The position numbers and the translations under genes are program-made. From contig BGKB01000130.1 in assembly GCA_003116975.1 (NCBI GenBank), positions 119,075-183,074 of the forward strand: a stretch of DNA of 64,000 nt, read 5' to 3'. Origin of the DNA: Aurantiochytrium sp. KH105 (taxonomy: Eukaryota > Sar > Bigyra > Thraustochytrida > Thraustochytriidae). The notes beneath the pieces were generated by a model. The model ran no database searches. It saw nothing but the letters and a program-made list of their open reading frames with translations, and was not told the DNA's origin. Shown here piece after piece: positions 27,051 to 37,132 of the stretch; the first letter of the stretch is position 1, and each line of letters starts with the position of its first letter.

Positions 27051-29858
27051 CAAGTCGAGGATGTCGAGACGCGCATGGGCCAGCTCTCCGTCGGCGTAGA
27101 CCCGCCTGGCGCGCTGGAGACCCCGGAGCAACTGCAGCAACAGCAACAGGCTCAAGCGGATATAAGATCGGAGAGCTCCAGCCCTGTGATGCGACAGGTC
27201 AAGTGCGCCTGTGGCGTGTCTCTAGAAGTCCCTTCGGACATCTTTGTGTTCAAGTGCAGTGCCTGTGATCAACTGATGCAAATTCCCAAGCCTCTCTCGG
27301 ACGCTGAAAGAAGCCTGCTTGCCCAGCGCGCGCTACAGAAATGGATCGCGCGCGAAGCCGTGAGCAAAGAACTCGACAGCTGGCTCGATGGGAAAGAAAC
27401 CTTTGCTCCAGACTCGCAGGCCCTGGTGGCTCGTCTGTACCGTAAAATGACCGAGTTCCCGCTCTTCAAGGACAAGAGTAGTGGAATTGATGAGGCGCTC
27501 CTACAGCTTTTCAAGTTTCTACCGACCCTTGAAGACAAACTCAAGCGCATGGCAGAGTCTCGGGCGAGTATTCGGAAACGCTTTGTCAACTACATCGCTG
27601 GCCCTGTGTTCTATGCCACCTTTGGCGATGAGTATCTTTCGGTTGTCTTTGGGGACTCGCGAGGCGAAAAGAATGACGCCTTCAAGACGGAGATTATCCA
27701 GCTTCTTCAGGAAATCGAAAAACCCGATGGCGTCTCGACGCTGATGGAGGCTCTCGAATCCGCTCACAGCATCTCGGAGCTGCCCGGCAGCTTTCAGCGC
27801 ATGGTGAACGCGCACGTCGAGTCCGCCGTTGCCAATTTGGAGCACTCGTTGGCTAAACCACGCTCGCGCTCGCGCCTCAAGAGTCTTTACCGCCTTGTCC
27901 CGCGACAGGCTTTGCTGAAACTCATGAAAATGAATGTCGGCGGCGCCGGGCTCGTGTCTTCAGCCATCAACCTCTTCATGGTGCGGCCCTTTGGTCATCG
28001 CAGTCTCATGCAGCGTATGGCCAGCACCTCGCTCGGGATCAACGAGTCGGAAGACCTGGCCGCTCTCGCGTCCTCAAAGCTGAGCGCAGAAGTGCGTGCC
28101 CGCTGCCTCGCGTACATTTCGCACTACGACGGAGAACATCTTATCGACATGTGGTTCGCCACCGACGAAGAAATTCTGAATTTCCTGTCTGATCCCGAGC
28201 TCACGAAACGCTGGGGGTGCCCGAGCGTGCCTACAGAGCAAATCGAAGCGCTGCGTGAGAGCTGCAAAGCTTACCAAGCGGCCGTAGCCAGCAAGGCAGC
28301 CCAAGACAAGCGAAACAACTTTCGGGCATCGAGCTCTGAGTTCTACAGCGGCATGGACGACGACGCCGAATCGCTTGCGTCGTCGTGCGCAGACGACCTC
28401 GACGACCTTGACGCCGCGAACGTTGACGACGAAATGGCACGCAATGAACTCGAACTCAATGAGGACGGGTCTGTGCGCGAGTCCACTTCGTCCTCGTCTC
28501 TGTCAAGCGCCGCCGCCGCAGCGGCGTCGGCGTCGGCGTCCTCGTCATCATCTCCGGCAAAGCGCGGGTCTCAACCCAAGACGCGACCCACCGGCTTTTT
28601 CCGAAAAAAGAGTCAGCGTCTCACCGAGGATGCCGACAAACACCCTCTCCAGTACATTCGCATGTTCTGCTACGAGGAAATGAACGTTCAAATTGGCGAC
28701 ATGGCCATCGAGCTTCTCGGCGACCCGGCACTGGAAAAATTCATTCGTATTGTGCTTCCCGTCGTGCAAAAGCACATGATCCAGAGCGTGACGAGCCGTG
28801 GAAGCGGTCTTATTCCACTCATGGAAGGCCTCTTTGACGCTTGGAAACGGGTGCTCAAGGTGCATAGCGATCGAGGAATTTTAACGAAAAACAGACGCAA
28901 GGCGTACGCAGATGTGGTTGTAAAGATTCACGAGCTCATCTTCACGCTTGTGCACAATCTTGTGCGCAGCGACAAGTCGAACACGTGGCATGAACTTGGG
29001 TACTGGCTCGTGGACTTTTACAATGCTTCGCGTCTGGATCTCGACATGGACTCGATGCTCAAGGCTCTTCCAAAGGGGCAACGGGAAGAGATCATGCAAG
29101 AGTCAGAGCTTCTTCGTGATCATCAATTGCAAAACGCAACGCGCCCACTCGGAAGCGCAAGCTTGCCACCCCCGGATGTGAGTGCCTCGCAGGTACTAGT
29201 GGACCGCTTCAGAGAGCGCATCGTGGATGGACTTTTCCAGGCGCAGACGGAGCGAAGCCAACTCTCCAAAGCGGCGGGAGGTCTTGGCGCCGATCACCTT
29301 TTGCCCAAGCGACTGCGCACCACCGACTCGATGGTTCACCGCTCCAAGGATCTACAGCTAACTCATTTGGAGGTAATTTACTCCTACGAGGACTTTTCGG
29401 GAATGGCTAAGCGAGGATACGAGTGTGTGCAAGTGGACTTTAATATTTCTGGAAAGAGCGACACCAAGTCAGCGCTTTGGGCCCGTCGCTCGCTTCCGCA
29501 TCATTCTACGACGGCTGACGGGACCGAGCTTGCTTGGATGAAACCCATCACCGCCATTCGCATTGTCGAAGGCGCGAATCCCGAGACCGAGGCTGTCCTT
29601 CGGACGCAAGGGTTCTCCAAGGTTGCCAAGGCTCTCGACAAGCGCGAGGTCTATCTGTGGTACTCGCGCTCGACGCAGGACAAGCCGATTCGCAACTTGA
29701 CGGCTATCCGTATGGACGATCCGAATGCGAAACTACGCCAACAAGCGCTCATTGCTTCAGAGTACATTTTGCTTGCGCCAATTATTCGCTCACAAAAGAC
29801 AGGAGGATTCTTTTCCTCTGCATCGAAGGCCGCCATTGGAATTTATATTCAGCGGTGA
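26943..29858 (+). CDS. LSD1-type zinc finger, DUF3818-like helical region and MABP-like C-terminus
   Basis: A 971-residue protein from the ATG at 26943. A polyQ run (about 21-36) is followed by a compact zinc finger (about 83-105, KCACG..LEVPSD..FKCSACDQLMQIP) of the LSD1 type. A long helical region contains ALLKLMKMNVGGAGLVSSAINLFMVRPFGHRSLMQRM, which resembles the PX-associated DUF3818 motif (..LFLAQPFG-RSL-Q..) of fungal Lec1/Ypr097w-type lipid-linked proteins. An acidic/Ser/Ala-rich spacer lies near 460-555. A second helical segment (LQYIRMFCYEEMNVQIGDMAIELL) follows. The C-terminal beta-rich part (about 805-971: GYECVQVDFNISG..., ITAIRIVEG, VYLWYSRSTQDKPIRNLTAIRM) looks like a MABP beta-prism, a membrane-binding fold. 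No PX domain is visible. A peripheral membrane or lipid-trafficking role is inferred; domain names are from pattern memory. Confidence 0.6.
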
Positions 29859-30159
29859 GTGAGCTGGCTAGCTGGCACAGTAGCTGGTCTGGTTGACGAG
29901 GAAGCTATCCTTTCTCAACCTCCTTGCCATCCATACGAGAGACCGGCCCATGGTGGTTGATAGCGATTTTAGGCTATCTATCCCGACGTAAAGAAACATC
30001 TGAAAGAAAAAAATAAGAGCATTCACATGATTAGGAGGGGTGCTATACATTACCATACCATACCAGACTAGCCTTTGGGGGGTTCGGCTGCCTGCCTGCT
30101 TGCTTGCTTGCTTACTCGCGTGCTTGCTTGCTTGCTTGCTTGCAACGAGAGAGCAACTG
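29859..30159. other. Convergent 3' region with (GCCT/GCTT)n run
   Basis: Tail-to-tail gap. A CCTG/GCTT tetranucleotide microsatellite occupies about 30089-30142, immediately before the stop of the coiled-coil gene. Nothing else seen. Confidence 0.55.
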
Positions 30160-31343
30160 CTAAATGTTGTTGGTCAGATTTGCAAGCGGCGCGTGACCCT
30201 GACTATCAATTGCACTTTCATAGCCAGCCTTCATCATGAACTGCCGTTGGAGAGCTACCTTTTCTTGCAAGTTGGAAACCTTTTCCATCCAGCGTTCGAC
30301 CTCAAGTTTGCGTTCGTTCACACCTTGCTCAAGATGGATTTCCAGATCCTGCACTTGAGATTCAAGCCGCGCAATTTCCCTTTGCGCAGCAACAAGGTCG
30401 CGGCTTCCTGATGCTTCCGCGCTCTCTGCCCATTTCCGATTCTTTTCAGCACGAGACTTCCACTCGTCGATCTCTTGCTTGAGAATCTCACCATCTGATT
30501 TCGCCTTCTCAGCAGCCTTGGCAGCCTCGGCAGCCTCGGACCGAGCAGCTCGAATAGCCTCAGCAGCCTCCTGCTTGCTCTCTTTGAGGACTTGTGCAGC
30601 CTCCGCCTTGGCAGCCTCCACAGCTTGTGCGATCTTCGTTGCGATTTCCTCCTCGGTCCATCGTGGTGAAGAAGGCGACGGTGACGGCGACGATGCCGAC
30701 GAAGAGATCTTTGTCCTTCCTGTCGGTGAGGAATAAGTCTGTGTGAACGAAGGTGACTGTGCGTTCTCGTTCCCGAGCGCACTCAGTCTCGAGGGCGACG
30801 ACGACTCGTTCAGACGAGCCGCAGATAACTCCTTCAGCTCGCGAGCGAGCGAATCTTTTCCGGCCGTCTCGACTTCGAGCATATGCTCGAGATCAGCCAA
30901 GATTTCCAAAGTTGCGCTGCGCTCAAGGCTGTAGAACTCGCGGTCCTCCTCCTGTACGACGCAACGCATAAGAACACATCAGGGTAAGAAGATTGCGTCA
31001 GTTGTGCATGCACACAGATCGTCGACCAATTTTTTCCTGCCCCTCAAAGGCATTGGCTTGTCAAGATACTCAAATTGTGCAGGATGGCCGTGATTTGAAA
31101 TGAAAACCTTGACGTGATATTCCCTTCCCCCCCCCCCCCCCCCCTAAAAAAAAGAATGGTCGCCTCCGAACTTACATAGACTTTGATGAGCTGCTCGTTA
31201 TCCTTGCGCAGCATCTCCATTCGCGCAGCTGCAGCAGCGAGTGCACGGGCTCCAGGGCCTGCCTCCGCTGCGGCGTCGTCGTCACCGCCGCTGCCGCCGC
31301 CGCCGCCACCATCATGCCGCCTCGAAGACGAGGCTTCAGCCAT
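30160..31343 (-). CDS. Coiled-coil protein, two exons, function unknown
   Basis: Exon 1 31176-31343 and exon 2 30160-30951, spliced to 319 residues; the 224-bp intron has donor GTAAGT and acceptor TACAG in phase 0. Splicing joins LRKDNEQLIKVY to EEDREFYSLERSATLEILADLEHMLE, giving one continuous amphipathic helix. Residues 1-30 are Gly/Asp/Ala-rich and disordered. The helix at about 42-110 is followed by a Ser/Pro-rich linker (about 113-155) with SPS-type sites. A long Ala/Glu/Lys coiled coil (about 158-300, EEIATKIAQAVEAAKAEAAQVL onward) follows. No catalytic motif, signal or membrane segment was found. It could be a cytoskeletal or scaffold protein. It shares a 492-bp divergent region with BRX1, which might mean co-regulation but says little about function. 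Confidence 0.7.
30952..31175 (-). other. Intron of coiled-coil gene
   Basis: 224 bp, donor GTAAGT, acceptor TACAG. It contains an 18-base C run on the + strand (31127-31144), that is poly-G in the pre-mRNA. Confidence 0.8.
31127..31144. repeat. Poly-C run of 18 inside an intron
   Basis: Uninterrupted C run, poly-G on the transcribed sense strand, 32 bp inside the donor end of the coiled-coil gene intron. Confidence 0.85.
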
Positions 31344-31835
31344 GGCGAAAGCCTCCTGCCTCCAAAGACCGGTGTTTCCTGCGCGTAGATCCTCTCCCTG
31401 TCCGTCTTGGCCTCGCACGGCGTGAAGTGCAGCACGCTCCGTCGCGGCCTCGTGCCGCGCGCGCGCGCACAAACAAGGTTATTGTCCTTCTCCGCCCCGT
31501 CTAGCCGAGCAGTCTCCGCTACGGTTAGACGCCTTTGCTCAAGTTGCTCGGCCAGCCCTGAAACGGCGCGAGGTTTCACCGTTGGGGAAACGCAAAAGCG
31601 AAAAAGGGCGCAAGCGGGCCTGTTGCGGGAGGGACGGGCGGCAAAAGTAGCGGGTGGCTTTGCTCGCCAGCGAGGGCCGCGCAGAACCAGTCGGCAGCGG
31701 GCACGGTCGTGCGGCGCAGGCGGAGCAGCAAAGCCGTGGCCGGGGAGACTTGCGCGGCGCGCAAACGGAGAGCAAGGCCGAGGTCAAGGTCGAGGCCGAG
31801 GTCGTGGACACGCCCGCAAAAACTCGGGCAGGAAG
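31344..31835. other. Bidirectional promoter region, coiled-coil gene / BRX1
   Basis: 492 bp between divergent starts, GC-rich. The BRX1 frame is open back to 31407, but the residues before 31836 are Arg/Gly/Ala leader with no Brix homology. Confidence 0.5.
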
Positions 31836-33002
31836 ATGAAGCGAAAGCTCTCCAAGGGCGCCGCGACGGAGCGCAGGAGGTCGCGACGCGTGGACCTCGA
31901 GGACATGGTCCGTCTGGACGGCGTCAAGGGCGAGCGCAAGGCGCGCGCTGCGGCCAAGAAGACCCGCGAGGAACTGGACCAAGCCAAGGCCGAGGCCGAT
32001 GCCGAAGCCGAGGCGTATGCCAAGGCCGGCGAGGAAGACCTCGCGAGCTCCGAGGACTCTGAGAGCGAGGCCGAGGGCGAGGACTTGGAGGCCGACGAGT
32101 CCGAGGAGAAAGTAAAGGGCTCCCTGTCAAAGCGCGACCAGGAGGTCATGCGCGAGCGTAACGCAGAGCTCGACAGAGTGGCAAACATCGTTCCGTACCG
32201 CAACAAGCAGCGCGTGCTCATCTTTTGCAGCCGTGGCATCACCTCGCGCTTTCGGCACCTGATGGATGACATGCGAAGTCTGCTGCCACACCACCGGCGG
32301 GAAATCAAGCACGACACGAAGCGCAACTTGCACGAAATTAACGAAGTTTGCGAGCTCAAGGGCTGCAACAACTGCCTCTTCTTTGAGGCGCGCAAGCGAA
32401 AAGATCTTTACATGTGGCTGAGTAAGACACCCAACGGGCCCTCGGTCAAGTTTCATGTGCTTAATATTCATACCATGGACGAGTTGCGTTTGAGCGGCAA
32501 CTGTCTCAAGGGAGCGCGCCCTTTGCTCTCTTTTGCAAATGAGTTTGATGTGGACCCGACGCTGCAACTCATCAAGGAGCTCTTTACGCAGATCTTTGGC
32601 ACCCCCCGTGGTCATCCGAAGAGCAAACCGTTTGTCGACCATGTGATGAACTTTAGCCTTTTGGACGGCAAGATCTGGTTCCGCCACTTTCAGATTGTTG
32701 ACACGACCCAGGACGCCAAAGAAATTCGCCGTGCGCTCAAGCGTGGCGAGGAGACTGTCAAGCTTGTGGAGATTGGACCCCGTTTCGTGTTGGATCTCAT
32801 CAAGGTTTTTGACGGAAGTTTCGGCGGCCGCACGCTTGTGGAGAACCCGGCGTACGTGACGCCCTCGGCTGAGCGCAGTGAGATCATGAAGGGCCGCGGA
32901 TCAAAGTACGCGGCGCGTGTCCAGGACAAGGTCGATCGCGCGGCCCGTTCCGAGGTCAACGTGCTTCCCCACGACCCCGTCCGCGAAGTCTTCCGTTCAT
33001 GA
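31836..33002 (+). CDS. BRX1: Ribosome biogenesis protein BRX1 (Brix domain)
   Basis: A 388-residue protein from the ATG at 31836. A basic N-terminus and an acidic/Ala-rich coiled segment (about 45-105) precede the Brix domain (about 125-325): RVLIFCSRGITSRFRHLMDDMRSLLPHHRREIKHD, LHEINEVCELKGCNNCLFFEARKRKDLYMWLSKTPNGPSVKFHVLN, HTMDELRLSGNCLKGARPLLSF, then DHVMNFSLLDGKIWFRHFQI and LVEIGPRFVLDLIKVFDGSFGG. These match yeast/human BRX1 block for block. It acts in the nucleolus in early 60S assembly with EBP2 and the 5.8S/25S domain I precursor. The acidic insertion before the Brix domain is longer than in yeast. Confidence 0.96.
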   Translation: MKRKLSKGAATERRRSRRVDLEDMVRLDGVKGERKARAAAKKTREELDQAKAEADAEAEAYAKAGEEDLASSEDSESEAEGEDLEADESEEKVKGSLSKRDQEVMRERNAELDRVANIVPYRNKQRVLIFCSRGITSRFRHLMDDMRSLLPHHRREIKHDTKRNLHEINEVCELKGCNNCLFFEARKRKDLYMWLSKTPNGPSVKFHVLNIHTMDELRLSGNCLKGARPLLSFANEFDVDPTLQLIKELFTQIFGTPRGHPKSKPFVDHVMNFSLLDGKIWFRHFQIVDTTQDAKEIRRALKRGEETVKLVEIGPRFVLDLIKVFDGSFGGRTLVENPAYVTPSAERSEIMKGRGSKYAARVQDKVDRAARSEVNVLPHDPVREVFRS

Positions 33003-34359
33003 TTGTGATCTCGCCGAGTCGTCGTGCGAGCTGACAAGAGATTTGCTTTTGTTCGCAAAGCGACCTTTCTCGCCCGGCGCCACTTCCTTTATCTTCCCTT
33101 CCCGCAACACATCCCTCTTTCTTTTACAGTCATAGCCGTGGCTCGACCAGGTCGACTTTGCCCGGCTGACTTGATGAGAGGACCGATTCGATCGGCGTCG
33201 ATCGGACAGCAGTGTAAAACTTGGTATACCACTACCGTAAGCAATCAGAGATATCACGATAAAACCTTTTGGATTTTAACAAGAACAGCCTCGTTGAACA
33301 TTCCTGATCTGGGCAACTTTCGAAAACCTGGGTCAGGCACTGTGGTTATTTGGTTTTAGGCCTAGTCTTTCTTCTGATTCAATTGATCAGGGCTTCTTGT
33401 ACGCATTGTCTGGCCGGGCAGGAAAGGTACTGCAACCGGAACAAAAACGATTCGACCCTGCATGTAACAAAAGGGTTCCGCGTCACACTTGAGGGCTTGC
33501 CTGGAGTGTGGGTGTGATATTAGGTCGGGCCAGATAATGCTTGACAGCATGTACCACGATTATCGGCTGGTTGTGTGCACAGATAAGTCGAGCGCATGAT
33601 GACCTACCCGCACAAAGTCAGGATTACGTTAAAAACGGGAGAGAATACATAAGTTCGTTCGCATCTTTGGATGGGGTCATCCTTGTAAACACATCGTATA
33701 TGAAAGGAAAACAGAGAAAAAGTAACAAGGAGATGCCAGCTGAAATCCCACCATTGTCTTTCTTCTTTTGTCGGATTGATCAAAACAATTACAACAACAG
33801 CCCCTCCTTCGCTGGCCTTCAGGGAATTTTTCGCAGGGTCACACAGCAAGCTCTTTTGGTTTTGGTATTTCTAACGAACTAGCAAGTGGAGAAGAAGAAA
33901 AAAAAAAGGAAAAAAGGAAAAAAAGCGGCCAAGCCGGCTTCAGCTCCTTAGTAAACGCACAGACGCACGCACGCACGGAAAGTTGAGCATAACAAGCCAT
34001 TGACGCGGCATAAAGCGCCATCGGATGCATTGCAGACGTGACGTGACGTGAGCGTTGCGTGAGTGTGTGCGAAAAAGGGTAAGATGAAGGACGTCGAAGG
34101 GTAGAAGGACTACCAGTGCGTGTGAATGTTTGTGTGCCGGCGCGGGGAAGCGCCCTCCTCTCTCCCGCACTGAAACCTAAGCGCTCTCCGCTCCGCTAAT
34201 TCTCTTCGCAAGCACGCAAGCGCGCAAGGAAGTGTACAAGATTTGGGGTGAGCACCGAGGAGGAAAGAGACGGTAAAGAAGAGCGCAGACGCGCACCTCT
34301 CAGGTGTAGAGTGGTAGGGAATCAATAGGAACAAAAAAGAGCTAGCTCATTGAAGCGTC
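33003..34359. other. Convergent intergenic region, no gene recognised
   Basis: 1.36 kb between the BRX1 and NDUFB2 stops, AT-richer than coding DNA, with A-rich runs near 33895-33925. Small open frames (for example 33541-33882) look random in composition. No tRNA or repeat recognised. Confidence 0.45.
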
Positions 34360-34728
34360 CTAATGCTCCTGGAGCTCGGGCTTCATGCCAGGCTCCTTGG
34401 TCCAGGAGAGCTTGTGGCCGTGGCCGTGGTCATCATGGCCATGGTCATCATGGCCGTGGTCACCATGGCCGCCCTCGAACGGGTTCTGAAGGCCCAGCAG
34501 GTAGACACCATCCTGTTTTGCCCTGTAGAAAATCCACAGCCACGTCATGCATCCGAGGGCCTCGCCAAGAAGCTGGTGGTTCTTCTCCACATGAGGGACC
34601 TTGAAATGGTTGTACTCGGGGCCCGCGCTCGTGCCGGCGTTCCGCACCTGGCCCTGCTGCTGCTGCTGCATACGCCACGTCGGCGCCGCGCGGCGGCCAG
34701 CCGCCCTGCGTGCGATCGCGCCCAGCAT
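34360..34728 (-). CDS. NDUFB2: Complex I accessory subunit NDUFB2-like
   Basis: A 122-residue protein. The N-terminus MLGAIARRAAGRRAAPTWR is a typical mitochondrial presequence. A single membrane helix includes LGCMTWLWIFYRAKQDGVYLLG, which matches the plant/animal NDUFB2 core (..MWFWIFYRAKQDG..). It is followed by NPFE and a His/Gly/Asp repeat HGDHGHDDHGHDDHGHGH, as in plant NDUFB2 tails. It is a small structural subunit of the membrane arm of NADH:ubiquinone oxidoreductase in the inner mitochondrial membrane. The short His-rich repeat could bind metal, but this is not established. It is divergent from ATG3, with a (CAGG)n leader at 34801-34827. Confidence 0.88.
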   Translation of the reverse strand: MLGAIARRAAGRRAAPTWRMQQQQQGQVRNAGTSAGPEYNHFKVPHVEKNHQLLGEALGCMTWLWIFYRAKQDGVYLLGLQNPFEGGHGDHGHDDHGHDDHGHGHKLSWTKEPGMKPELQEH

Positions 34729-35543
34729 CTTCTTTTATTTCCCCTCCGCCGGGCCGAGTGGACCCGCGCTGCCGCTGTCTCGAGCTTCGCCGACGCGGAG
34801 CCTGCCTGCCTGCCTGCCTGCCTGCCTCGCTGCTGCCCTGCCCGCGCGCAAGGCTTGCCTCGTACGTCTCCTCCCTCTGGATGGCCTTCTGCCAGTCTCC
34901 ACGGCCGGCCGTCTGCGCTGCAGGCCAGGCCGCCTTAACTTCTCCGGCATTTCTCCACTTTTCTTTCCCCAACTTTCACTTGCCGCGGTCTCCATATCCA
35001 CCTTATCACTCCACTATCCTAGTCCATCGCGCCTTCGCAGGCACCTTACTGTTCTAACGCAACATTTGTGGACTGTAAGGCGGCGCATTTGTGCTGTTTG
35101 AGAGTTCTGCGAGGGTTCCGGGAGAGGTCCGCGAGGGAACTCAACTCGGTTATCCAGACCCAAACGACAAGTCCGCCCGACCTGCTCCGCCCGCCCGCCC
35201 GCCCGCCCGCCCGCCCGTGCGGAGAGGGGAGTCTGGTTTGCCTGCCTACGTTGAGCGCGCGAGCGGATCGACTGCGCTCTGCGTGCGCAGCGGAGGCGAG
35301 AGAGGTCTGCTGAGGAGCTTTCGCCAGAGAGCGCGGACAGCTTTTCTGTCATCTTTGGTTTCTCCAATTTCCTGGAGAGATATCCGCGCGCGCGCCGCGC
35401 GTACCACTAAAGCGCGATCGAGCCCCGCTCGCAGTCGTGTGAACGTCCGCTTAACGCCTCGGGCTGCGCTGCCTGGCCGAGGTAAACGAGATAAGAGCTT
35501 TCGATTGCGTTGAGAAAGAGCGAAGTCGCAAAGGCCCCCGACG
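34729..35543. other. Bidirectional region, NDUFB2 / ATG3
   Basis: It contains a (CCTG)n run at 34801-34827 (CAGG on the NDUFB2 sense strand) and a CCCG tetranucleotide run at about 35190-35217. Overlapping open frames are composition shadows. No other element recognised. Confidence 0.5.
34801..34827. repeat. (CCTG)n microsatellite in NDUFB2 leader
   Basis: Nearly seven CCTG units about 75 bp upstream of the NDUFB2 start; on the sense strand it reads (CAGG)n. Similar runs are at 11272-11290 and 42919-42938. Confidence 0.9.
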
Positions 35544-36590
35544 ATGAGCTTCCTGCACAAGCTCCACAACGTGGCGCATGCCGTCGGGGAATACGTCACT
35601 CCCGTACTGAACGAGTCTGCTTTCGAAGAGCGTGGAGTCTTAACGCCCGAGGAATTTGTACGTGCCGGAGATCAGCTTGTGCGTATGTGCCCGACGTGGC
35701 AGTGGGCTTCGGGCGATCCGAGCAAGAAGCGTGGCTTCCTTCCGGATGACAAACAGTTCCTCATTACGCGAGGTGTGGCCTGTGAGCACCGCGTGCGCGA
35801 TCTCGAGGCGACGTACAGCGCAGAGCTCGAGGTCGAGGGTGTCGAGGGCGAGGACGAGTCATGGCTCGCCACGCACAACAACTCCGCTGCCGACAATGGA
35901 TCTGCGAGGAAGAAGGAGCAGCAGCCGCTCGATTTGCGCTCAGTCGAGGCCGCGTTGCCCAAGGAGAATGAGCCCACGCCTTCTCCTGCGCCAGCGCCCG
36001 CGCCCGCGCCTGCGTCGAAGGCTTCTACGGAGGCCGCGAGCAGCAAGCCTGAACCCACAGAGAACGAAGACGGCTTTATCGATCTGGATGATTTTGTTGA
36101 GGAAGGTCTCGACTCCACGAACGCGGGTTCGACTGAGAATTCCAACGCCAAGGAGCAAGGCAAGGCGCAGAATGGGGACTCTTTGGTGGAGGGGTCGGGA
36201 GAAGCAGACGATGGACTCGTGAAGATGCGCACATATGACTTGAGCATCACGTACGACAAGTACTACCAGACGCCGCGCGTGTGGCTGCACGGCTACGACG
36301 AGCAGCAACAGCCTCTGTCTGGCGAGGCTGTGCTGGAGGACATCATGCAAGACTATGCGAACAAGACAGTAACGATTGAACCGCACCCTCAACTAGCTGG
36401 CGGCGTCCGGTACGCGTCGATTCACCCCTGCAAACATGCGGACGTGATGAAAAAGATCGTCGCTCAGCTTAACGAGGGCGGCAAGAAAGCTGATCCAAGT
36501 CAGTACCTCTTCATCTTTCTCAAGTTCATCCAGTCGGTCATTCCGACAATCAACTACGACAACACCATTGAAGTCGCTGCGCAAATGTAA
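35544..36590 (+). CDS. ATG3: Autophagy E2 enzyme ATG3
   Basis: A 348-residue protein. The N-terminal amphipathic helix region MSFLHKLHNVAHAVGEYVTPVL is followed by ESAFEERGVLTPEEFVRAGDQLVRMCPTWQWASGDPSKKRGFLPDDKQFLITRGVAC, all ATG3-typical. A low-complexity acidic and Ala/Pro linker (about 100-225, including DGFIDLDDFVEE, a possible ATG8-interacting segment) leads to the E2 core: TYDLSITYDKYYQTPRVWLHGYDE, then the catalytic HPC with Cys296 in SIHPCKHADVM, and QYLFIFLKFIQSVIPTINYDNTIEV. It transfers activated ATG8 to phosphatidylethanolamine during autophagosome formation in the cytosol and at membranes. No motif is missing. Tail-to-tail with the FtsH gene. Confidence 0.97.
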   Translation: MSFLHKLHNVAHAVGEYVTPVLNESAFEERGVLTPEEFVRAGDQLVRMCPTWQWASGDPSKKRGFLPDDKQFLITRGVACEHRVRDLEATYSAELEVEGVEGEDESWLATHNNSAADNGSARKKEQQPLDLRSVEAALPKENEPTPSPAPAPAPAPASKASTEAASSKPEPTENEDGFIDLDDFVEEGLDSTNAGSTENSNAKEQGKAQNGDSLVEGSGEADDGLVKMRTYDLSITYDKYYQTPRVWLHGYDEQQQPLSGEAVLEDIMQDYANKTVTIEPHPQLAGGVRYASIHPCKHADVMKKIVAQLNEGGKKADPSQYLFIFLKFIQSVIPTINYDNTIEVAAQM

Positions 36591-37132
36591 GTAGGAATTA
36601 GGAGCCGGAGACGCCTCTGTTGGCACGGTCAGTGTGTATGACGAACGAAGCAAACCGGTAGTCGCGGGCGAAGAGACCAATAAAATAAAAAGTTAAAAAA
36701 TGATCATTTTTTTGCCCCTGGGTCTCTGGCATGTTTTTTTTCTTCCGTCATTGTCGAAGGAAACATGTGTCTGTGTCGTAAGTCGTCGCTTCCTTTTCCC
36801 TTCATGTGGAGAATGATCACATCACCATGGCCGTGACCGAGGCAATAAGAAAAATACAAAATCAGAAAACGACGAGGTAAATCTTGCAACGTGCGAACAT
36901 TCGTCCGCCATACAACTCTCTTTCTCATTTCCGGTAAGGTAAACAAAGGACAACAACAACAACAACAACAAGCAACCTTGCGAGTGCAGTACATGCACAT
37001 CAAGACAATGTGGTATAGGAGAAAAGAAAGATGCCGGTGGTAAAAGTAAAAGTGGTAGTAGGAGGAGTAGGTAATGAAGAAAAGAAAATAGCCGGATGTA
37101 CAAGATTCTAGAGCCAGATGTGCACCCAAAAA
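36591..37132. other. Convergent 3' region, ATG3 and FtsH
   Basis: AT-rich, with AATAAAATAAAAAG near 36679 as a possible ATG3 polyadenylation signal and a CAA trinucleotide run near 36952-36970. No gene recognised. Confidence 0.5.

Noticed and set aside
33541..33882. 113-residue ORF in the BRX1-NDUFB2 gap
   Set aside because: No family resemblance or codon bias like neighbours.
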